This document shows, in pieces, positions 1 to 7,674 of a stretch of DNA of 10,085 nt; positions within the stretch are counted from its first letter, which is position 1; each line of letters starts with the position of its first letter. The notes beneath the pieces are model-generated. The model worked only from the letters and a program-made list of their open reading frames with translations. It was not told where the DNA came from and did not search any database. The DNA comes from Cladophialophora immunda. Its lineage: Eukaryota > Ascomycota > Eurotiomycetes > Chaetothyriales > Herpotrichiellaceae. Location of the stretch: assembly GCF_000835495.1 (NCBI RefSeq), contig NW_015622578.1:1-10085 (forward strand), given 5' to 3'. Position numbers and translations under genes: made by a program.

Positions 1-683
1 CTTGTGTTTTCTGGCACCCGCCCACACCCCGGTTGCCTCAATGGGATTATGTAATTTGTGGCCTACATACTTGTGGTAGACAGATTGCACCGTTTGATCG
101 AGGAATTTCGACAAGGAATCTCTCTCAGTGTGCCGTCCGAGCACCGATGTCAAGTCTTTGATATTTTCCTCATCCCATGTTGCGAATTCATGATACGTCA
201 GAAACGGCTCTCCATCGCCGGCGGGCTTTTCAAGCAACTCGTGAAGTGTGCCCAAGTCGTGCTCGTTTACAGGAGGAAGCTTTAAGAGGAAGACCCATTG
301 ATAAAGGGCTTCGTCTAGTAGGTGGGCACAAGGGCTGTCAACACAAGTCTTTTCCGGCATATGGTCATGGAAGGAGAGGGTCATGGTGACGTACTGTACT
401 CTTTGAGCAGTCGGCGCATTTCGAGGGTTCTGGTCCATTGCAGGTTAAATGTTTCTTGCTCGGGTGGGCCTTTCATAGCCGAAATGTTGTACTCGAATTG
501 CTGCCTCAATGGATCAGCCGCGTTGCGGTCGCTCTCGATAGCCACCCGAAGCTTAGCCTCAAGGTCCACAATCTCAGCCTGCAAACAGAGCAGGTTCCTA
601 GCATTCAAGGGGAGAAATCTCCGGAAGATAGAGAGCCGTGGATAAGAGCCCTGAAGACCTGCAATTTCATTGTAGCCATTCAT
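1..683 (-). CDS. DUF6594-domain protein, 5' part (two exons, runs off left edge)
   Basis: Exon 1 is 683..395 and exon 2 is 314..1 and continues off the window. The 201 visible residues show the hallmarks of fungal DUF6594: a start YPRLSIFRRF, then LNARNLLCLQAEIVDLEAKL (about residues 27-46), then LKEYNEALYQWVFLLKLPP across the splice, then LEKPAGDGEPFL, and NPIEATGVW near the edge. Splicing donor GTACGT to acceptor CTACTAG makes the split codon Asn97 and restores the family's LKEYNEAL motif, which strongly supports the model. The family usually ends in two or three transmembrane helices; these would lie beyond the left edge. The start ATG at 683 sits directly before the domain, with A at -3. 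Function of the family is not established; membrane association is inferred from family members. No frameshift or stop is seen, so the gene looks intact as far as visible. Confidence 0.85.
315..394 (-). other. Spliceosomal intron in the DUF6594 gene
   Basis: 80-nt intron, phase 1. The donor on the minus strand reads GTACGT (394..389) and the acceptor CTACTAG ends at 315. A TTGAC branch-like motif lies about 20 nt before the acceptor. A nearer AG (GTTGACAG) would put exon 2 into a frame that stops within a few codons, so the more distal AG is preferred. The joined reading frame matches the family motif across the junction. Confidence 0.8.
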
Positions 684-1014
684 TGTCGGCTTCTCTCTTT
701 AGAACCTGCTACGGTAGACGTCGTGTGTGCTTGGGGGAATCGAAATTGTCACACGGGGGGGTTATACAAAGAGGAGCGGAGGTGAACTCGAAATTCTTTG
801 CTGGATGCCAAGCAAGTCAACCGCACCGCTTAGCTCATTCGAGGTTTTCATCCCGTCACGGATGCCCTACCGGATCGCCACATCTAGGCTGTGTACTTGC
901 AGGCTACCTTTAAGTGCGGCCACCCCGAGTGGCCGTTCCACGACTGCGCCGGCAAACGAGTACATGGAAGAAGGGAGGGAGATGAGTCTATCCATCTCAA
1001 GTTTGCCATTCCTG
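684..1014. other. Intergenic stretch between two minus-strand genes
   Basis: This segment should hold the promoter and 5' leader of the DUF6594 gene. No clear TATA box or other named element was seen. A minus-strand 67-codon frame (867..1070) overlaps the end of the neighbouring ORF. It could be a downstream exon of that gene, but no convincing splice pair was found, so it is not called. Confidence 0.4.
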
Positions 1015-1590
1015 CTAACCGTGGTGAAGCGTGACGAACGTACAAGGGGACCTTCCCTGCCGTCTACCACATCTCCCCCAACGACGACAACTACTCATGA
1101 AGGACGAAAATCTCGCGATCGATACTGTCGACACTATAGCATGCGACAATGCAAGCGCCATCATCCGAAGTCCAACTCGTGATTCAAGGTCGGGATAAAC
1201 AGACTTGGACAGGAAATCTTTGCGCAGTGTGAAGTCGTTGTCCCCCATTTTCCTCACCACGAATATTTCTTTCCCCGTTATCCCTTCATCCTTGTCGTCG
1301 ACATGTAAAGAGAAAGATATCTCCACCTCCTGGCCTTCAGAAAGTGGTGAGCAAAATATTCGAGAATGCTGAGATATCATCCGAGTGCTAATGTAGCTCT
1401 CCTTTTCCTTAGTTTGCGTGGCGCAACCTAGCCATTTGAATTCACCTTCCAAACTGGTCACCATTAGAAGGTATGAGGCCAGACTAGGTTGCTCGCTATC
1501 CTCAAGGCCCTGCTGCTCAAACGCCCATCGGCAAAACCAAAGTAACACGCGGTGTGATCGAGGGTGGCACTGTTGGTCCATTGTATTCAT
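1015..1590 (-). CDS. Hypothetical protein, 191 codons, unrecognised
   Basis: An ATG-to-stop frame on the minus strand. The middle part (about residues 25-155) has a normal protein-like composition, for example LVTSLEGEFKWLGC-type hydrophobic/charged alternation, EGQEVEISFSLHVDDKDEG and DNDFTLRKDFLSKSVYPDL. The last ~30 residues are rich in Arg, Cys and Gly and look like read-through into an intron or non-coding DNA. A GTACGT donor-like site near 1045 would fit an unrecognised intron there. No signal peptide or membrane helix is obvious. It lies upstream of the DUF6594 gene on the same strand, about 330 bp away. I do not recognise a family. It could be a true small gene, the 5' part of a longer spliced gene, or chance. 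Confidence 0.35.
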   Translation of the reverse strand: MNTMDQQCHPRSHRVLLWFCRWAFEQQGLEDSEQPSLASYLLMVTSLEGEFKWLGCATQTKEKESYISTRMISQHSRIFCSPLSEGQEVEISFSLHVDDKDEGITGKEIFVVRKMGDNDFTLRKDFLSKSVYPDLESRVGLRMMALALSHAIVSTVSIARFSSFMSSCRRWGRCGRRQGRSPCTFVTLHHG

Positions 1591-2732
1591 GAATGGGAGG
1601 TCGAGGTCGGGACTTGACTGACGAGTCGGCGGGATGCTCGTGGGTCGCGAATAAGGGCGATAAGCGAGACGTCGGATTCCTAGGGAGCTCTATGGTAGGT
1701 CCAACTTTTATCCTCGGTAGAATTTCTCAATGGGCAGTTTTGCGAACGGAACGGTGTCAGCAATCCTGTGATAAAACCCTCCCATTAGCATTCTCTAAAG
1801 ATGTCAGAAAGAGTTTCATAAACTGACAGCCTTACCCGCGGTAGGATACAGTTGCCCTAGGTCGGCAGGTGGTCGACTGCTTGCTCAATTTCCTGTAGCG
1901 AGTGCGGTGCGCCGGTGGCTATATATTTTTCCCGTTAGATCCGGATATCTCAACGTAATTTGATCATCACGGGACAAATGACTCAACGAGAGAATGTACT
2001 AGATAATCCTGGCGTCGGAGTCTTTCCTTGTTTGCTCTCTCAGGCATTTAGCGGCTCGTTCTAAGCAAATAATAGGGCTCCCCGGATCCAAGCGGTGGGG
2101 TTTTCACGAAGCAAGCTTTGTTGTCACCATCCGGTGGGCTGCCCTGCAGGGTGCACTCTGAATGATCAAATGATACTGGTACAATGGGATCAGGCTAGGT
2201 GGGGTCCGCTTTAGTACAGTGGCACCACACTTTTGAGCGGAAGGTTCGACGTACAATTCACCCAGGCGATCGCTGATTTACGGCAGCTATTCTTTAGACG
2301 GTCCAATACCAGCAGAGAGCTTTCGGGGGCAAGGAGCGTAAAGGCGTTGATTGGGAAAAGGGCGGTGTGCGGGCTGACCAATCAAAAAGGGACATCTCTA
2401 TAGGGTCACAAAGGATCACTGTCGGGGTGAATCGAAGAGTATTAAGTGGAACTTATCCACCATACGGATTGCTAAAGAGCCGACGCCTAAGGTATTCCTA
2501 ACTCGCTCAAAGACATTGTCTACGGCCTCCAGCTGAGAGTACTCGAGGCTTTCAGTATTCATCCTCAGGAGGCAAATGGGTTCCAGGATGGAGCTCGCTT
2601 AATGGACCTCATTCCCCTCACCGGTTTGCTAGCGGCTTTCGAGCGGTAATTTCCTTCCAATCCTGAAGTAAGTGGGCCCTTAAGCCGAAGCTAGCTTCGA
2701 GGAGCCGTGAAGAGATACCAATTCGTGGACAT
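1591..2732. other. Stop-dense region with no recognisable gene
   Basis: No reading frame of note is seen on either strand from about 1827 to 2732; stops are frequent in all frames. A 77-codon plus frame (1593-1826) has no recognisable motif. The only structure noted is a perfect 14-bp palindrome, CGAAGCTAGCTTCG, at 2686-2699. No terminal inverted repeats, transposase motif or tRNA was recognised. It may be plain intergenic DNA or an old decayed repeat. Confidence 0.5.
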
Positions 2733-2814
2733 CTAAAGTTGGTCAGAGTGCCGGTGGGAGGTGCTTCTCAACCCTCCGAGTGGATCCCCGTAATAGATTG
2801 GTAAATACCACATC

Positions 2815-3198
2815 TTAGTGGCACCTTGCACGCACTCTATGATACCACGGCGTCGAAGGCACGCTGACGAAAGATGTCCAAGCTTGGGTGGCTTCGTCGA
2901 CAACGTCTGTAGGCAAGTCATAGAATGTCATGTCACTCGCCCACTGCCATCGATCTACTCTGCTGAGACCTTGGCAGGACTCTCGGACGAAGAACTGGTC
3001 GTAATCGCTGGCGAGACGCCCAAAGGTCGGTGAAGAGAAAGCAACTGCAAGATCTGCAACGAGATGCTGTACAAAGGCACATATTCTACGCTTAATACTG
3101 CCCGTTAATTGGGCTTCTGCCGGGGATATGGGTGGACCTGAAGAGACTCCCTGATGACTGGTTGGGTCAAGCTCCACAAGATGCTCCCTCTGTCTCAA
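2815..3198 (-). CDS. Doubtful hypothetical ORF, 127 codons
   Basis: Uninterrupted minus-strand frame. The second half (for example DLAVAFSSPTFGRLASDYDQ and SDMTFYDLPTDVVDEATQAW) reads like plausible protein, but no family is recognised. The overlapping plus strand also carries short protein-like segments, so the true coding strand is uncertain. No splice sites or promoter support it. It may be a relic or chance. Confidence 0.2.
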   Translation of the reverse strand: MRQREHLVELDPTSHQGVSSGPPISPAEAQLTGSIKRRICAFVQHLVADLAVAFSSPTFGRLASDYDQFFVRESCQGLSRVDRWQWASDMTFYDLPTDVVDEATQAWTSFVSVPSTPWYHRVRARCH

Positions 3199-3614
3199 AC
3201 ATCACTCCCACAATCCTCAGTCATCACACAGGTGCTATCCTTGTCACCGGTTCCCCTCAACCCTAAAAAAACCACCGATCTAAGCTCCTGGCTGCTGGGT
3301 TCCACACCGATTTTCATATTTCCTCGCGAAACAAGGCAACGGAGAGCACCATCGCCGGGCGTGCTGACGTCCTCTCGGCGCTCTCTACTCTTGCCAACCT
3401 GACTACTCCGCAAGTTTGCATCACTTCAGACGAGAAGTCCGGAAGGTCGCTTCAAGGGCTCGAGTGCATGCTATCTTTGTTAAGCTACATATGCAGGGCG
3501 ACGCGAGGAGCACTTCATTCTGGGCGTCCGGCCACGGATCCGCTTTGGGCAGAGCGTGAAGTCGAGCACACCCAGGGAAGTGCGCCCAGCTGCCAGGCAA
3601 ATGCCAATGGAGAC
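3096..3614 (+). pseudogene. Unidentified decayed coding-like segment
   Basis: One plus-strand frame is open from 3096 to 3614 (173 codons) except for a single TAA at 3264-3266, which directly precedes a run of A. The longer half (3267-3614, 116 codons) has very protein-like sequence, e.g. STIAGRADVLSALSTLANL, ITSDEKSGRSLQGLECMLSL and GRPATDPLWAEREVE. It lacks a start codon before the internal Met at 3468. A TGA closes it at 3615-3617, while protein-like sequence (WRLMARWEIHTKQPDWRFVL) continues in another frame around 3600-3730. This fits an old gene or mobile-element relic with frameshifts. I do not recognise the family. Confidence 0.3.
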
Positions 3615-3799
3615 TGATGGCCCGCTGGGAGATTCACACCAAGCAGCCGGATTGGCGATTCGTATTGGTTAAGCCAGATTTGGCAGGCTCTGCTATTGAT
3701 GCCAGGACCTTTGGTCTGCAGCGGGCGCCCTCAAACAAGCAGCGATGTGGCTAGTCATACATGCAGGTTCTGCTCCTAGCGACTCGCGCAGGCAGGCAC

Positions 3800-4321
3800 G
3801 CGGCATGCCTCAAAGTCTACCTTGAACCTTGCATGGTTAGCCAGCGTGGTCATTTGGTGAGTCCAAAGACCTCCAGGTTCAACCTCGCGGATGTTGCTGT
3901 TCATGAAGGTTCGGCCCTACATACGAGCGGCAGATCAAGAGCATCGTCAAGTATAACCTCGCACTATGAAATATCAGCACTTTACAATGCGCGTATGCGC
4001 CTGCTCGTCAAGGAGGGACTAGATCGAGACTTCTTCAAAATGAATGTGAATATTTTGAGGGACTTTTTTGGGGGGTTGGGCCGACCTGCAGGCCTTCTTC
4101 GACATCAATTTAAGGACCGGCATAAAATTCAGATGGCCTGTGGGTCTGATTTGGGCAATCACCACCGGTTTCACCACCAAACGGACGCCTTTTGTGGCTG
4201 AGGCACGAGTACCCCCTGACAGCCGCGGATTAGACAGGATCGCCTGGTTCGTCAAATTTAGCTTCACAGCACGGGCAGGATCGCGGCGCCTGAGTCTTCC
4301 CCTTCATCTAATAATACTGTA
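3800..4321 (+). pseudogene. Unidentified frame-shifted coding relic
   Basis: Protein-like sequence runs on across several frames. NLADVAVHEGSALH (about 3880-3925) is in one frame. PTYERQIKSIVKYNLAL (3916-3966) is in the next. YEISALYNARMRLLVKEGLD through NILRDFF (3965-4066) is back in the first. GGWADLQAFFDINLRTGIKF and WPVGLIWAITTGFTTKRTPF follow to about 4197 in the third frame. The last change falls in a T6G6 homopolymer run at about 4065-4076, a typical indel site. Smooth continuation across each change suggests one protein that has lost its frame, or assembly indels. It ends before the BTB gene, same orientation. No family recognised; the minus-strand frame 4019-4267 is judged a shadow. 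Confidence 0.3.
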
Positions 4322-4357
4322 ATTAAATAATCAACTAGTGATTTGTTTTCGGCGTCG

Positions 4358-4368
4358 CCAATATATTA
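4358..4368 (+). promoter_or_regulatory. Possible CCAAT/TATA-like promoter element of the BTB gene
   Basis: The 11-mer CCAATATATTA lies about 31-41 bp upstream of the chosen start codon at 4399, in an AT-rich stretch. Its position so close to the ATG would imply a very short leader, so this is only a weak suggestion. It is followed by TACTCCGTA, a short motif common in ascomycete genomes. Confidence 0.2.
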
Positions 4369-4398
4369 CTACTCCGTATTTAGAACATAGAGTCATTC

Positions 4399-6070
4399 AT
4401 GATCGACAGGTCCGCTGGTGTTCAACCTCACCAACCCGCCACCGCTCCTCATTCTTTTGCAAATTTACTCTCTTGCTCTGCCGTTGATGTCCAATATTTC
4501 GCTCCTTCCGTGACGTAAGGCGGCCTCTCGGGTCGAATAAACTGGTAATGCATCTGTTCTAACTTGAGTCGGTGGTTATCGCTTACCAACAGACAAATCG
4601 TTAGCATCGAAATAGAGAAACTTCTCAATCTCGAAATGTTCAGAAATTATACTCCCGAGGAACAATTGATTGACCTTAATGTTGCCCTCCGGAAGAAAGA
4701 CTACACCATGGCATCATCACTCCTGCACGGCTTCCTCTCCAAGAACCCCAACGGAAGGACCTTCCAGCAGTGCTGCATGGTGCACAAGCTCGAAGAGGAA
4801 TCTCATGGACCGAACTGCTGCCGTGAAGAATTCTGCGATGAGGACCATAGAGAAAGCCCAGACGCCGGTCGCCAAAAGGCCATTTCATTGGTAACGGAAT
4901 CGGGAGCGTTGGACATTTATTTCGCATGGCTTGCCGGTCAGTTCCCAGAAAGAAAGCCTGAAACCCTTCGCTCCGTGTTCGAAGCGCTCAAGGGCCAGGT
5001 CGACGTACCAATCGACACAATCCGAATGTTTGCTCGGTGTCTGATATCGAGAAAAGAGTCTCTGACCTGCGGTGCCGCCGTCAAGATGTATGACGATGAG
5101 AAAGAGAAGGTCTTTACATCATGGTTTCAATGCCTTGCAGATAAGTGCCAAGGGCGATCCGGGATAATCAGGGCTTTACCAGGGGAGGGCCGCCCTTTAT
5201 ATCTCCTGGACCAGAATTCGGCGATGGCCGCTCTTGCAGAAGCTCCCGACGTGACAATACTCATTCGCAGTGAACACAATACGGAAGAGGGGATTGTAGA
5301 GGAGGGAGAAAGGGCCGAGCAGCAATTCATGAAGGAGGATAGACTTCATGTCCACAGCACCTGGGTGTTTCCCCGCTTTCGGTGGTTAGAGAAATGTTTA
5401 AGCAGCGGCATGAAGGTTGGTGCCTTCTCTCAAAAATACCCCAACTGCTAACCAAACTCGAAAGGAGTCCGCGGACCGCACCATTGACCTCACGAACGAA
5501 GTGCCCCGAGTGGTACGCCGGGTGCTCTTGTACACCTATACGGGGATCTACGATGTGGATTTTTTTACCGACGATCATCTCTTCCACGTACAAATGTTTG
5601 CGTTTGCAGAGCTCCACTCACTCGATCATTTGAGGGACGAGGCGCTTCGCCGCCTTTGGATGTCCCTCAGTACTCTCGACGGACAGCGCGACACCATTTG
5701 CGTACGAAAGCCAGAGCTGAGCATTTCTGACCAAGACAAGCTGTCCGAGATTCTTGAGGCCCTAGAGGACTATCAAGGTTTTGACGGTATTGTACGCATG
5801 GCAACTCGGGTCCTTCATTGTGTCAAAGGCACCGTCACAACGAACAAACTGCAGCGTTTCTACCTCGAGAGCGCCTTCGTTCCGATGTTGACCCTCACCT
5901 GTCGCAAAGAAGATCCTGAAAATATCTGCTTCGATTGTCCCGGGCGATGGATGTGGCTCGAAGGTTGTATCCACGGAGGGAGGTGTAAAAACAATGCGTG
6001 TGTCCATGATACGATGTGTGAAGCCTGTTATGGAAAGCCAGGTGTACAGGAACAGGTGCAGATCGTTTGA
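4399..6070 (+). CDS. BTB/POZ-domain protein with Cys-rich C-terminus (three exons)
   Basis: Exons 4399-4514, 4593-5415 and 5465-6070 give 514 residues (522 if the acceptor at 4568 is used). The start ATG at 4399 was chosen because its frame stays open to a GTAAGG donor and joins the downstream frame exactly. Residues 1-257 match no domain I recognise. The BTB/POZ domain spans about 258-380: APDVTILI opens it, then an unusual acidic stretch rich in Glu, LHVHS with the conserved His, LEKCLSSGMK, and after the intron ESADRTIDL, LLYTYTGIYD (about 335-343), HVQMFAFAELHSLDHLRDEA. The normal BTB Lys after His is Ser here. The C-terminus contains a cluster of Cys (ICFDCPGRWMWLEGCIHGG then CKNNACVHDTMCEACYG), which could bind zinc. 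BTB domains dimerise and often recruit cullin-3 ligases; this role is inferred, not shown. The gene looks intact. Confidence 0.85.
4515..4592 (+). other. Intron 1 of the BTB gene (alternative in-frame acceptors)
   Basis: Donor GTAAGG at 4515, phase 2. Two acceptors are possible. CAACAG ends at 4592 after a GCTTAC branch-like motif, and TTGAG ends at 4568 directly after a perfect CTAAC. They differ by 24 nt and both keep the reading frame, so both could be used, changing the protein by eight residues. Without splicing the first exon ends at the TAA overlapping the donor. Confidence 0.6.
5416..5464 (+). other. Intron 2 of the BTB gene, inside the BTB domain
   Basis: 49-nt phase-0 intron. The donor is GTTGGT, a perfect CTAAC branch site starts 17 nt before the 3' end, and the acceptor is AAAG. 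It removes an in-frame stop at 5449-5451 and joins LSSGMK to ESADRTIDL, which recreates the standard BTB loop motif. The exact restoration of the conserved motif makes this junction secure. Confidence 0.9.
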
Positions 6071-6646
6071 GGTTGCTAGATACTTGAGAATCAGTCTGAC
6101 GACAGACATGTCTGCATGATCCGATCAAATCATCCAAGGGAATACTGAGCTCGTCAGCTTGTGCTCCGAGTTCAAGATGTTCAAGGCCAATGCTGCCTAT
6201 CCAAAATGTGGTTCATTATTCTATAGGGCAATCTGCAACCCCAACGCCATGCAAAGACTTTCGATTTGTCTATATTTTTTGGCATCAATCAATAGATCTC
6301 CTCGCCCTCATCACGTCTGTATCAATTATTTTGTGATATCCTCAGCAGTAGTGTCAGAATATAACTCTGAAGTTGGGGACCTTGAGCGCTGGTTGGGTTC
6401 CGCCAAGACATTTTCAGGGACACTAAACCCTACTGAGCGTATTCTCATGTGTAGCGCCAGATTTCTCGCGGGCAGGAGGCCCACTTCAGACGTGTAACGC
6501 GAAAAATCGAGGGTTAGCGTGTGTTGTGCGAAATGAAAACGCGTAGCGCCGAACGCGAGCTCGCGGCATACGCGAGTCTTGCAGCACAGGACTCGTTGGA
6601 GAGGTGTAATTAGGGAGGTGTAATTAGGGTATCTTTGGGCTCAGTC
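6071..6646. other. Intergenic region with CpG-rich patch and TTAGGG-bearing duplication
   Basis: The first part (to about 6500) is the 3' flank of the BTB gene. A 112-codon frame at 6159-6497 starts with TTG, has no recognisable motif and is not called. From about 6498 to 6600 CpG is frequent, with a 12-bp palindrome CGCGAGCTCGCG at 6554-6565 and a GGGTTAG at 6514-6520. A 14-bp tandem duplication follows, just before the start of the helicase-like pseudogene. This would be the pseudogene's promoter region. Confidence 0.5.
6601..6628 (+). repeat. 14-bp tandem duplication containing TTAGGG
   Basis: The unit GAGGTGTAATTAGG occurs twice without a gap (6601-6614 and 6615-6628), followed by GT. 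Each copy reads TTAGGG at its downstream junction, the canonical fungal telomere unit. It ends 18 bp before the ATG at 6647. Two degenerate-context copies are not a telomere array. Confidence 0.8.
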
Positions 6647-7090
6647 ATGGCTACCGAGGAGCCAATAACTCTATTGGACCAATGGGGCCTTAAAGTCGTC
6701 AGCCCAGAGCAAGCGTTGATATGCTGCCACTGCCAGAACGCCTTGAGAATCGGTGCCGATTACGTGCTACAGCATATCGCAAGTCATCAGAGCGTGGAAT
6801 CGATTGCCCGTGATCTTCTAGAACGCCATCTCAAGACCTTTGAGCTGAACGACGTAGCACAGCTAAATTCCCGTAAAGACGGATCGCTCTGTGATCCGTC
6901 TTTAAGGATTCAGCCTGGCTATGCGTGTCGACACCGTCCCGTCTCCAGGCGATCTCCAACCTCAAGCGAGCAAACCCTTTTTCGGCACTTGTCGTCTCAG
7001 CATGGCATTTCAAAACGTCAAGCCCGAGCCATGCGCGACTATGATAGAGTGTCTCTCAAATGCTGGGCCAGTGGTGGATTGTTCACTCCC
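6647..7090 (+). other. OrsD-like (DUF3505) zinc-finger domain segment
   Basis: Open frame of about 150 codons. The first finger reads ALICCHCQNAL ... LQHIASH, giving Cys26-x2-Cys29 and His43-x3-His47. The second block reads RIQPGYACRHRP ... TLFRHLSSQHG, with Cys94, His114 and His119, but the second Cys of the expected C-x2-C pair is Arg97. A missing ligand in the second finger fits decay. VSLKCWASGG corresponds to the usual LQxW block after the finger. In intact relatives this domain is thought to bind DNA or protein, but its role is unproven. Confidence 0.7.
6874..6904. repeat. Perfect 12-bp inverted repeat with 7-nt loop
   Basis: TAAAGACGGATC (6874-6885), loop GCTCTGT, then GATCCGTCTTTA (6893-6904). 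It lies inside the OrsD coding segment, encoding the KDGSL...DPSLR stretch between the two finger blocks. As RNA it would form a strong hairpin, but no run of T follows that would suggest a terminator. Confidence 0.9.
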
Positions 7091-7674
7091 CGGTGTCTTA
7101 CAGTACCATTCTCGAGTTAACTCCACCTCGCCCTTGCAAAATTCGCCGAACAGTGACGCCTCCGTCCGAAGAACTCTCTCAGGGGCCAATACTACCGAAC
7201 ATTCTACTTCAGATCCATGCACAAGAACGGACGCGCCCGCAAGATTTCGATGCTACGCCCATAGCCTTCGAGACCGCTGGACAGGAACTCTCACTCATTC
7301 GACCATGGCATGAGCGGACCCGGTGGTACGAGGCTTACCATGATCGTCCACGTGATGCCCTCTATTGCCGGACCGTGGTGGTCGGGTATTCGGAATGTAC
7401 TTAAGGACGGCGGGCGACCAGGAGCTCTGGAGTTGCGCCGAAGATGAGGAAAGGATCCACCACATCTTGCAGCACGTTGATTTTGCTTTTGATCGTTGCG
7501 AGGAGACTGTGCGGCGCAGCGGCCACCCAATTTTATGCTGGCTCCGAAGTCGACTCCCCTTCCCAGCCCTTCAAAGCTCCTTTCCGGCTCGTTGGCCGGA
7601 AGGAAACGCGCCGCAAGTATCGACGGCGTTGGAAACAAGTCTTGGGTGTAGGACTTCGGAGCGTTCGGTTCTAG

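Noticed and set aside
58..785. Several overlapping plus-strand frames
   Set aside because: They lie opposite the DUF6594 exons and have no recognisable motif; the minus-strand model explains the region with family motifs and splice signals.
4564..4635. TTG at 4564 or ATG at 4636 as start of the BTB gene
   Set aside because: A spliced first exon with an ATG at 4399 joins in frame through a good GTAAGG donor; ATG 4636 remains the fallback if that exon is not real.
5327..5617. Minus-strand 96-codon frame
   Set aside because: It is antisense to the BTB exons, which have clear domain motifs.
6159..6497. 112-codon plus-strand frame after the BTB gene
   Set aside because: Begins with TTG, shows no motif and sits in the expected 3' flank; probably chance.
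6514..6628. Telomere or telomeric array
   Set aside because: Only three isolated TTAGGG-like units occur; there is no array.
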